Assembly: GCF_017874215.1 (NCBI RefSeq)
Contig: NZ_JAGGLB010000001.1
Span: 372,001 to 436,000, forward strand
From: Paenibacillus eucommiae
GTDB lineage: Bacteria; Bacillota; Bacilli; Paenibacillales; NBRC-103111
Reading direction: 5' to 3'
Length of the DNA: 64,000 bases
The notes beneath the pieces are model-generated. The model did not search any database, was not told the DNA's origin, and worked only from the letters and a program-made list of their open reading frames with translations. Below, piece by piece: positions 1 through 7,351 of this stretch. The position numbers and the translations under genes were made by a program. Within the stretch, counting starts at the first letter, position 1; every line of letters begins with the position of its first letter.

Positions 1-337
1 ATATTTTGTCGTCACCTTCGGTTTTCAGAATATACTCAAAGCCACCGAGAGAAATCGCATGCTGAACATACGTAAAATCATTATAGCTCGTCAAAAAGAT
101 GACCTTGCAATTAGGCCACTGGCAGCGTATTTCTTTAAGCAGTTCGATCCCCTGCATCCCTGGCATTCTAATATCGGACAGCACGATGTCAATTCTGTAG
201 TTTTGCAGCGTTTCAAGCGCTTCAAAGCCCGAGTAGGCTTTGTACACCTCCAAATCCAGATGCTCCGCTTTGAAAAACAATTCCTGCAGCCCCTCAACAA
301 TGAGCGGAAGATCATCAACAATCAGCAGACGATACAT
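1..337 (-). CDS. Response regulator, YesN-like, receiver domain only (cut by window edge)
   Basis: The 112 residues present form a receiver domain: acidic pair in LLIVDD near residue 9, phospho-acceptor Asp55 in VLSDIRMP, a Thr/Ser switch in FLTSYND and conserved Lys105 in YILKT. An AraC-type output domain is expected beyond the left edge but is not visible. The ATG at 335-337 directly abuts the TAG stop of the upstream sensor kinase gene (TAGATG), so the two are translationally linked and form a kinase/regulator pair. The pair lies at the end of an Lpl-type uptake operon and, by analogy with YesMN systems, probably controls it. Confident for the family; the regulatory target is inferred. Confidence 0.88.
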   Translation of the reverse strand, partial: MYRLLIVDDLPLIVEGLQELFFKAEHLDLEVYKAYSGFEALETLQNYRIDIVLSDIRMPGMQGIELLKEIRCQWPNCKVIFLTSYNDFTYVQHAISLGGFEYILKTEGDDKI

Positions 338-2089
338 CTAAATCTCCCCTTCCCGCAGCGCTATGCGAATTTCAACCCGCAGCCCGCCGAGCTCCGACCT
401 TACCAGATAAATTCCGTAGCCTTCGCCGTATTTCAACTGAATACGCCGGTGTACATTCATAATTCCGGTCGTATCTTCGATATAATTAGAGGACAACCGC
501 AGCTTCTCATTAAGCTTGGTTATCTCTTGATCGGTCAAGCTATCCCCGCTGTCTTCAATGAAGATGAATAAATCATCGCCCTCTTGCGCCATATGAAACC
601 GCAGTTCCCCCTTCCCCTCCATATGCCCAAATGCATACTTATACACATTTTCAATGATCGGTTGGAGAATAAGCCGTGGAACCACCTTGCCATATAAAAC
701 TTGATCGAGAGGATCAAATTGAATTTTTATACGTTTTCCAAAACATATTTTCTGGATATCCACGTAGGTGCTGGCATGCTTGATTTCCAGTTCAATTGCA
801 ATATCATCGGCTCCATCCCGGGTAATAAACTGGAAATACTCCCCGACATACAGACAGAATCGATAAGCCAACTCATTATCTTCAAGCTTGATTAACCGGC
901 ATAGCACAAAAAAGCAGTTATACAAAAAATGAGGATTAATTTGTGATTGCAGCCATTTTAATTCTGAGCGCTGATTTCTGATTTTCTGCTCATAGTTTTG
1001 AAAAATCAACGTTTTTAAATGACTGACCGTATCATTGAAGCCTTGGTACAAATAACCGAACTCATCCTTTCTTTCACTATGAAAGATAGGCTGCAGATCT
1101 CCGGCTTGCATTCTATTGAATGCTCTGATCAGTCTCTTCAAGGGACGATGAATCAACCGTATAATCGAAAACGAGAAAAACAAAATAATGCATAAAGATA
1201 AAAGTGACAGCACCCAAATTAAACTACGGTATTTATCGACCTGCCCAAGAATCTGGCCTTCAGGCACGTAGCTCACAAGGTAGGAATCCAATGTAGCGGA
1301 TTTTTGGTAGGAAACCAGATATTTCTGATGGTTAAAAACGAGCGTATTGTAGCCAGCCAGCAAACCCCGTTCTTCCTGCCCCTGCAAAAATAATTGGATC
1401 GAAGAAAGGATTGCCGAATCCTGTTCGCCTGATATTTTCCAATCCTCTGTCAAGTTCATGAGAACGGCATTCCCCTTGAAGGTGCTTACCACATTGGATA
1501 ACGTATCCTGCAGCTTCTCGACAGACAATTCGACTTCTACGACAAAAACGGGCTGGCGGTTAAGCAGCGCAGGATACTGCATACTTACATACAATCTATG
1601 ATTTAAATAAATCAGCGGGCTTGCCTGAATATTGTTCTTCTGTTGGATGGCTTCGAATTGCTGCTGATTGATCGTCGTTTCGAAATCGGAGCTCAGGATC
1701 GTTCGCTCCATGAGCGGAATGTAAGCGCGGGCCTCTTGAATATACAGGCTTGAGTACTTCATCAGATGCATGCCTCTTTGGATTGCAGAAATCTTCTCCA
1801 TTTTCTCGTAAGACGTGATCTTATCTCCGGTGACGCTTAGCTCCATAAGATCCTTATCAACCACATATTCCGGTAGTAATTTGATAATTCTCCCAATCTC
1901 CATTTCCAGCAAATTCAAATAAAAACCGTTGCGGTTGGCCATGGATTGCGAAACCTCATTGCGAATGCTGGTTGAGCCTTTCTGATTAATAATCAGTGTT
2001 AACAGAAAAATTGGCGTCAGCACAGCCAAGAACGTAATCATTAGCTTGATGAAAATGGTGGATCTATTCCTGCTTTGAACAAGGCTCAT
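338..2089 (-). CDS. Sensor histidine kinase, YesM-like
   Basis: 583 residues. An N-terminal membrane segment (about residues 15-36) and a second near 290-312 bracket an extracellular sensing domain. A HAMP-like region containing HRPLKRLIRAFNRMQAGD follows. The His_kinase box QSQINPHFLYN carries the phospho-acceptor His, and a C-terminal HATPase domain contains IIENVYKYA and EDSGDS. A GGGGAGA ribosome site precedes the ATG. It phosphorylates the receiver encoded immediately downstream, with no intergenic base between the two genes. It lies 106 bp downstream of the YtcP-like permease gene, so probably in the same operon. The ligand is unknown; membrane kinases of this family usually sense a sugar or a sugar-loaded binding protein. 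Confidence 0.9.
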   Translation of the reverse strand: MSLVQSRNRSTIFIKLMITFLAVLTPIFLLTLIINQKGSTSIRNEVSQSMANRNGFYLNLLEMEIGRIIKLLPEYVVDKDLMELSVTGDKITSYEKMEKISAIQRGMHLMKYSSLYIQEARAYIPLMERTILSSDFETTINQQQFEAIQQKNNIQASPLIYLNHRLYVSMQYPALLNRQPVFVVEVELSVEKLQDTLSNVVSTFKGNAVLMNLTEDWKISGEQDSAILSSIQLFLQGQEERGLLAGYNTLVFNHQKYLVSYQKSATLDSYLVSYVPEGQILGQVDKYRSLIWVLSLLSLCIILFFSFSIIRLIHRPLKRLIRAFNRMQAGDLQPIFHSERKDEFGYLYQGFNDTVSHLKTLIFQNYEQKIRNQRSELKWLQSQINPHFLYNCFFVLCRLIKLEDNELAYRFCLYVGEYFQFITRDGADDIAIELEIKHASTYVDIQKICFGKRIKIQFDPLDQVLYGKVVPRLILQPIIENVYKYAFGHMEGKGELRFHMAQEGDDLFIFIEDSGDSLTDQEITKLNEKLRLSSNYIEDTTGIMNVHRRIQLKYGEGYGIYLVRSELGGLRVEIRIALREGEI

Positions 2090-2195
2090 GTTGTTCTCCC
2101 CTGATCCGGATTGAAGTTATGAATCGGATGTTTAGTCTGCTCACTACTACTTCGAGATTTGGGGAGGTTCTCCTTTATTCATGCCCAAATCGCCT

Positions 2196-3080
2196 TTATT
2201 CCTTTACACTCCCCATTACAATGCCTTTAATGAAAAACTTTTGCAGGAAGGGGTACACTGCCAGTATCGGAAAAGCGGCCACAAAAATTTGTGCTGCAAT
2301 ACTCGTGCGGTCGGATATAAGCGCCAGCAGCTGAATCTCCTGCGAGGTCAAATACCTCAGGTCTCTACTAATGACTATCGTCTGCAAAAATGTCTGCAAA
2401 GGATAATGCTCCGGCCGATTCATCAGCACCAATCCATCGAACCAGCTGTTCCAATGCATCACCATCGTAAACAAAATGAGCGTTGCCAAGGCAGGCATAG
2501 ATAAGGGCACATAAATCTTCCAGATCGTTGTCCAGTGGCCTGCGCCGTCTATTTTGGCGGATTCGTCCAGTTCCTTCGGCAAATTGCGATAAAAGTTAAG
2601 CAGTAAAATAACATTAAAAACCGGAACGGCAGTCGGCAAAACGAGCGCCCAAATCGTATCCATTAACCCAACAGCCTTAATCGTCATATACCAGGGAATC
2701 AGTCCACCTCCAAAAAAAATCGTGAACACATAAAACCAGGCGTAAAAGGTCCGAAATTGAAACAGATTGGACTCCTTAGACAAAGGGTATGCCGTCAAAA
2801 TAACGAGCAGCATACTGATCGTAGTGCCGAGAACGACCCGCTGAATCGAAATCCAGAAAGCCGTTAAATATTCGGTTTTATTTATAATATTTTGATAAGC
2901 TGCTGTTGTAAAGTTAATCGGCCATAAGGTAACCTCGCCGGCCGCCGCCGCTGCTCCAGAACTGAACGACAGGGCAAGAATATGAATTAACGGCAGCACG
3001 CATAACAGGGAAAGCACACCCAGGAAGGTATAGTTGAAGGCCATGAACATTTTTCTGCCAAGCGACATCTTGTAAGCCAT
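2196..3080 (-). CDS. Carbohydrate ABC transporter permease, YtcP-like
   Basis: 294 residues with about six membrane spans, and the permease EAA loop ELDESAKIDGAGHWTTIWKIYVP that contacts the ATPase. The C-terminus KGIVMGSVKE is typical of the MalG/YtcP half-permeases. A longer reading frame reaches 3155, but the ATG at 3080 has a GAGGGTGG ribosome site at proper distance and gives the normal family length, so that start is preferred. It pairs with the LplB-like permease just upstream (20 bp gap) to import an oligosaccharide. No ATPase gene is present, as usual for these operons, which share a housekeeping MsmX-type ATPase encoded elsewhere. Confidence 0.88.
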   Translation of the reverse strand: MAYKMSLGRKMFMAFNYTFLGVLSLLCVLPLIHILALSFSSGAAAAAGEVTLWPINFTTAAYQNIINKTEYLTAFWISIQRVVLGTTISMLLVILTAYPLSKESNLFQFRTFYAWFYVFTIFFGGGLIPWYMTIKAVGLMDTIWALVLPTAVPVFNVILLLNFYRNLPKELDESAKIDGAGHWTTIWKIYVPLSMPALATLILFTMVMHWNSWFDGLVLMNRPEHYPLQTFLQTIVISRDLRYLTSQEIQLLALISDRTSIAAQIFVAAFPILAVYPFLQKFFIKGIVMGSVKE

Positions 3081-3099
3081 CTTGTTCCACCCTCTTTCG

Positions 3100-3999
3100 T
3101 TAAAATATGCGGTAATTGGCCAACCGATAGGCCAAATAATAGGATGCAGCGACAAAGCCTAAGGAAACAACCGATTTCAAAAGTCCGACAGCCGTAGCAA
3201 AGCCGTACTGCACCTGCTGCAGTCCCATCCGATATACAAAGGTATCGATAATATCTCCGCTTTCATAAACCTGCGGGCTGTATAGGTTAAATATTTGATC
3301 AAAACCGGCATCCAGCACCCTTGCGAGACTTAAAGTCATCATTAACACGATGATTGGCGTCATTCCGGGCAGTGTAATATGCCAGGTTTGCTTCCAGCGG
3401 TTGGCTCCATCTATTTCTGCAGCTTCATATTGGGACGGATTGATGGAGGTCAGCGCTGCCAAGTAGACGATCGTGCTAAAGCCAAATTCCTTCCAAATGT
3501 CGGAGATGACCAGAACATAGGGAAACCAGAAATTATTGCCCAGAAAAAATATCGGCTTTATTCCCATCCATTGAAGAAGCTGGTTCACAATGCCTGTCGA
3601 TGGCGAAAGAATATCGATCAGAATGCCTCCAAGCAGCACCCAGGACAGGAAATGTGGCAGGTACACGAGCGTTTGGAAGGTGCGTTTGAACATTTCTTTT
3701 TTTAATTCATTAAGCAGAATAGCAATGGTGATCGGAACGGCCAGCCCTCCAATAATTTTCAAGCACGCAATATAAATCGTATTATAAATGATTCGCGGAA
3801 TGTCGGGATAATCCATTAGGTACTTGAAGTTCTTCAGTCCTACAAACGGCGAGCCGAATATCCCCTTCGTCGGGATAAATTTCTCAAAGGCAATCCATAT
3901 CCCCGCCATTGGCACATAACTGAAAATGATCACGATGATTAAACTCGGTATAAGCATCACATGCAGCGGCCATTCCTTGGCAAACCTTTTCAATAACAA
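3100..3999 (-). CDS. Carbohydrate ABC transporter permease, LplB-like
   Basis: About 299 residues with six predicted spans, and the EAA loop YEAAEIDGANRWKQTWHITLP. An in-frame ATG lies at 4134 but would overlap the binding-protein gene. The TTG at 3997-3999 is preceded by a perfect AGGAGG with an 8-nt spacer and gives the usual family length, so it is chosen. It forms the transmembrane channel together with the YtcP-like partner. It lies between the binding-protein gene and the second permease in a binding protein-permease-permease-kinase-regulator operon. Confidence 0.86.
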   Translation of the reverse strand: MLLKRFAKEWPLHVMLIPSLIIVIIFSYVPMAGIWIAFEKFIPTKGIFGSPFVGLKNFKYLMDYPDIPRIIYNTIYIACLKIIGGLAVPITIAILLNELKKEMFKRTFQTLVYLPHFLSWVLLGGILIDILSPSTGIVNQLLQWMGIKPIFFLGNNFWFPYVLVISDIWKEFGFSTIVYLAALTSINPSQYEAAEIDGANRWKQTWHITLPGMTPIIVLMMTLSLARVLDAGFDQIFNLYSPQVYESGDIIDTFVYRMGLQQVQYGFATAVGLLKSVVSLGFVAASYYLAYRLANYRIF

Positions 4000-4106
4000 C
4001 AGCGCAGCCTCCTTTAATAACAAGAAAAATGAGTACAGGGAAAAAGGGAAACCCGTAAGTAGCAATTTCCCCTTGAAAAAAATGACTTTATTGTACGGTT
4101 GGATCG

Positions 4107-5789
4107 TCAGTTTTTCGACACGGCTGCATACCAATCGTTAACTTCTTTCGTAATCGTTTCCCCGCCGAGATTTTGCCACTCTTGAACAAACTTATCGAAC
4201 TCGTCGACGGAAACTTGATTCATAATAATCTTCATGAAAATTTCGTCCATTTTAGTTTGTAAAACAGCATTTTTCTCTGTCATCGTAGGCGTTTGAGCAC
4301 CATAAAAAGCATCAAAATGATAACGATCCTCTTTTAAATACTGATTCATGATCGCAAATGTACCGCCTGGCTTGGAAATCGCCCAATCAAACCACATGCT
4401 GGCATCTCCGCTTACATATTTTTGCACATGATCATAACGCCCAAGCCGGTCTGCATTGTCTCCCAGCAAACTCGGATCCTTCGCCTCAATAGCTTTCGGC
4501 AGCAGCTCGCCTGCCTGCACATTCTGATCCTGCGAGTATACGAGTACAGGGTTTAGCATCCAATAATTTTGACCTTTATCTTCGAGACTATTTCCAAAGC
4601 TGTACACCTTATCTGCATCTGATGGAGCCTCCATAATTTGAATCCATTTATTCAGAATTTGAATGACGGCCTCAGGATTTTTGCAATCCTTGGATATAAC
4701 CCAGTAGCTGCCGGCTGCCGATGCGACTTGCGTCTTGGCTGGCTGGGCATCGATTGAAACAATCGGGTAAGCTTCCCAGTCCTGCACCAATTTGCCGTCT
4801 TTAACCGCCGCTTCGGCAAGTGGATAGGAGCTTAGCCAAAATGCGCCATAGGCCATTCCGAGTTTATTGCCAGCGATCAGTTCATTCTCCTTGGCAGCGT
4901 CCTTAACGCCAAATTCCGGATCGATTTGCCCAGCGTTAAACATATCCTGAAGCTGCTTTAAAGCTGTCTTCATTTCAGGCTGTATACTGCCGTATACAAG
5001 CTTGCCATCGCTATTTTTAATCCATTGTCCCGGGTATGCTTTGTAACCATTGAAGAAACCTGTGAGGCCATAAGCAGGACTCCACAGCTCCTTTGTCAGC
5101 GTAAGTCCAAAAGATTTTCCAGTACCGCCAGGGTCCTGTTCCGTAAAGGCCTCGGAAATTTTGATGACATCCTGCATCGTTTTTGGCTCAGGAAGGTTTA
5201 ACTGCTTCAACCAATCCTTACGAACCCATAAATAAGTAGAACCGTTAAAAGGACTGTCTGTTGCAGGGATCGCCATCAGCTTTCCGCCAAATTTGGCAGA
5301 ATTCATCTGATTGCCTCCGTCTTTCGTCAGAAACGCCTTGGTTGCATCCGTAGCCGTCTTGTCATAGACGCTTGAGATATCCATGATCATATCCGCTTCG
5401 ATCAGCTGCTGCAGCTGTGTGCTTGAAACGACCATAAAATCGGGAATATCGTTGGAGGCAATGCTCATTTTCAGCTTTTGCTCATATTGTGCGCCATCGG
5501 CCACCCAGAGATTTTTGACTGCAACGCCCAGCTCTTTTTCATAAGCATCGTATACGGCATTTTTATCCATCGTTTCCCCTGCGTCAAACTTGATCTCCTT
5601 GTGACTCGACCTAATCGTCGTCAGCTCTACCGTCTGCTTTCCCGCTTCGGGAGTCGCTGTTGAGGCATCTGTCGCTGCAGGCTTCTTGGTTCCTTCACTA
5701 GTACTGGCTGGACTGCCTCCACATGCGGATACCAGAACCATAACAGCCATCATCAAGCATAACAACGGTATTCTTTTCATTTTATTCAT
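4107..5789 (-). CDS. Extracellular sugar-binding lipoprotein, LplA-like
   Basis: 560 residues. A lipoprotein signal ends in the lipobox VSAC with Cys23, followed by a Ser/Thr-rich linker. The size (about 60 kDa mature) and features such as KDWLKQLNLPEPKTMQDV are typical of the large LplA/YtcQ binding proteins rather than the 420-residue MalE type. The ATG follows a GGGGGATT ribosome site. It is the first gene of the operon and would deliver a glycan to the two permeases. The substrate cannot be read from sequence. Confidence 0.88.
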   Translation of the reverse strand: MNKMKRIPLLCLMMAVMVLVSACGGSPASTSEGTKKPAATDASTATPEAGKQTVELTTIRSSHKEIKFDAGETMDKNAVYDAYEKELGVAVKNLWVADGAQYEQKLKMSIASNDIPDFMVVSSTQLQQLIEADMIMDISSVYDKTATDATKAFLTKDGGNQMNSAKFGGKLMAIPATDSPFNGSTYLWVRKDWLKQLNLPEPKTMQDVIKISEAFTEQDPGGTGKSFGLTLTKELWSPAYGLTGFFNGYKAYPGQWIKNSDGKLVYGSIQPEMKTALKQLQDMFNAGQIDPEFGVKDAAKENELIAGNKLGMAYGAFWLSSYPLAEAAVKDGKLVQDWEAYPIVSIDAQPAKTQVASAAGSYWVISKDCKNPEAVIQILNKWIQIMEAPSDADKVYSFGNSLEDKGQNYWMLNPVLVYSQDQNVQAGELLPKAIEAKDPSLLGDNADRLGRYDHVQKYVSGDASMWFDWAISKPGGTFAIMNQYLKEDRYHFDAFYGAQTPTMTEKNAVLQTKMDEIFMKIIMNQVSVDEFDKFVQEWQNLGGETITKEVNDWYAAVSKN

Positions 5790-5848
5790 TCACAATCCCC
5801 CTGATTTATATTGGATTCGTTCCTAGGCGAGCGACGACCCATGTGTTT

Positions 5849-5908
5849 ATTATAGAGACACCTGATCCTCTCTTCCATATACTTATGTTGACATTCGTAT
5901 ACATTCAT
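5849..5908 (-). promoter_or_regulatory. Promoter of the LplA-like operon with an upstream activator box
   Basis: On the minus strand a TATAAT -10 lies at 5849-5854, about 60 bp before the first gene, with no good -35, as expected for an activated promoter. Upstream at 5888-5908 the minus strand reads ATGAATGTATAC followed by GAATGTCAA. A box matching 16 of 21 positions lies upstream of the glycosidase-like gene at 9507-9527, exactly 10 bp closer to its own TATAAT. This is a candidate site for the response regulator of the operon. Confidence 0.5.
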
Positions 5909-6124
5909 TGATGAGGTTTGTTTGGGAAAGCGCGACATAGATGAAGATCGATTTGTAAGGGATTTAAGTGAGGGACAAGAACTGAGTAGTCATTAGGAGA
6001 GAGAATCTGGAGATACATTAGAAAAACAAGAGGATAAAAAAGTGGAAAAAGCGCTCTATCTTTGATAGTGTAAGAGGTGACATCTGATGCCAGAGCCAGA
6101 CGTAACGGAAAGGAGATGTTCAGC

Positions 6125-6340
6125 ATGGCACAAAACCGCCGCTTAGAAACCGACGAGGATTTGCAGGAAGTACTTGATAGCCAAGCCAAAGTGCGGGTTT
6201 TCCTCGATGGTCATATCGTCGATTCAGGCGGAACCATCGTCCGTTATACGGAAGAGGTTGTTGTGATTCAGACCACAGTCAGCCAGTTCGCCTATCATCA
6301 AAGAGATACTTGCGAGTTTTTCGAGATGAAGAAACGATAA
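6125..6340 (+). CDS. Small hypothetical protein, 71 aa
   Basis: The chosen ATG at 6125 follows AAAGGAG with a normal spacer; an upstream in-frame ATG at 6077 lacks a ribosome site. The predicted protein is charged at its start, then has a beta-rich core (VRVFLDGHIVDSGGTIVRYT) and ends EFFEMKKR. No signal peptide, membrane segment or catalytic motif is seen. It stands alone between the divergent LplA operon promoter and a palindrome-rich intergenic region. I do not recognise the family. Confidence 0.6.
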   Translation: MAQNRRLETDEDLQEVLDSQAKVRVFLDGHIVDSGGTIVRYTEEVVVIQTTVSQFAYHQRDTCEFFEMKKR

Positions 6341-6390
6341 ATGTATGGGAAATTAGCATAAACGGGCCGGAGATGCTAAAGCTTCTGCGA

Positions 6391-6580
6391 CTTTAACGAT
6401 GTTTTTCATCACTAAAAGATGGATTTCCGGAGAATCCTACTCTTTAGTGATGTTTTATATCGTTAAAGCTAAGTAAAGCCGTCATTGCTGCCTGCTTCGG
6501 GCACTTTAACGATGTTTTTCATCGTTAAGTGCGACAATTCTGGCAGAATACACGCAATAGCGATGTTTTTCATCATTATT
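6391..6580. repeat. Cluster of four TTAACGATG-centred palindromic units
   Basis: Four related units occur at 6393-6415, 6443-6467, 6502-6530 and 6556-6580. The best copy is an inverted repeat GCACTTTAACGATG, spacer TTTTT, CATCGTTAAGTGC. Units one and two are inverted relative to each other and their outer arms CTTTAACGAT and ATCGTTAAAG pair across 6391-6467, so the block can fold as one long hairpin. The region holds no gene and may act as a terminator for the small gene upstream or be an intergenic repeat family. Confidence 0.75.
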
Positions 6581-6632
6581 TCTTGTTAGGCCCCGGGTGC
6601 AGGCGCGAAATCAACCCAAAAGCCCACATCTT

Positions 6633-7001
6633 CTAAATATTATCTTCCAAATATAGCTTAAGCATAGGGGCTATAAAAGAATCAAATTTGTCATAGTCAT
6701 CAAGACCAATCCATGCAATTTCTATGATATCTTGATTAGATTCATCCTCAGTATCAAGAAAGAGTTCTCCAGCTATGATTTCGGCTGAATATGTGTATTT
6801 TTCGTTCTTTTCATGCAGCAGCCCGGTTATCCTAATGTCATACCCGGTTTCTTCCTTTACTTCCCTGATACAGGCTTGTTCAGGAGTTTCATTTTCTTCG
6901 ATACCTCCACCCGGAAAATTCCAAACGATATCTCCTCGCTGAACAAACTGCTTCACCATTAACACACGATTACTTTGAATGATGATTCCTTGAGCTATCA
7001 A
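6633..7001 (-). CDS. Nudix hydrolase
   Basis: 122 residues. The Nudix box is complete: GGIEENE, seven residues, then REVKEETGYD, giving the metal-binding glutamates of the GX5EX7REUXEEXGU motif. Such enzymes hydrolyse nucleoside diphosphates linked to another moiety; the specificity cannot be deduced. The start is a TTG at 7001 behind GGGGGG. It is monocistronic between a palindrome cluster and the glycosidase-like gene. The length suits a minimal single-domain MutT-like enzyme. Confidence 0.88.
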   Translation of the reverse strand: MIAQGIIIQSNRVLMVKQFVQRGDIVWNFPGGGIEENETPEQACIREVKEETGYDIRITGLLHEKNEKYTYSAEIIAGELFLDTEDESNQDIIEIAWIGLDDYDKFDSFIAPMLKLYLEDNI

Positions 7002-7275
7002 TAGTTGAGCCCCCCGTTTTTAGAGTAGTACTACGTCCTCATCCTTGCAGCATCAACCATCCCACGAAAGCGAACAAACGATCCTATTCCACTATAACAA
7101 ATTTCTGAAATAGCAACAATAGCACGCGAGTCTAAAGATGGAGTTGGCCGAAGCAGGTCATGGATAGTTGGTTGCCATAAATAACGTCAGTGATGTCCGT
7201 AAGCATTTTGCTCTCGGGCTTTTCAACAAGGTTCCACCTTTTCGTGTACTTGCGGATTTTTCGAAATGAAAAATA
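7002..7275. other. Intergenic stretch without a recognised gene
   Basis: No coding frame with a ribosome site or a recognisable product was seen. The stretch contains one ATGTCCGTAAGC element (7194-7205), which resembles the inverse of elements repeated near 63.2 kb. Confidence 0.4.
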
Positions 7276-7317
7276 AAGCTGCACGAACGAATCGAATACA
7301 ATTCGTCCACACAGCTT
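7276..7317 (-). terminator. Rho-independent terminator of the glycosidase-like gene
   Basis: Read on the minus strand, AAGCTG pairs with CAGCTT, with an inner stem ACGAAT/ATTCGT, and the hairpin is followed by TATTTTTC. It sits 35 bp after the stop of the minus-strand gene. Confidence 0.75.
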
Positions 7318-7351
7318 ATCCTTTCCCCCAAGACAACTTCCCCCAGAACTA

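Noticed and set aside
59..571. Open frame on the plus strand over the regulator and kinase genes
   Set aside because: It is antisense to two strongly supported minus-strand genes and has no ribosome site.
5905..6189. Minus-strand frame upstream of the LplA-like gene
   Set aside because: No ribosome site, and it overlaps the promoter box and the start of a better supported plus-strand gene.
6391..6580. CRISPR array from regularly repeated units
   Set aside because: Units are palindromic, unequal in spacing, partly inverted and without uniform spacers or cas genes.
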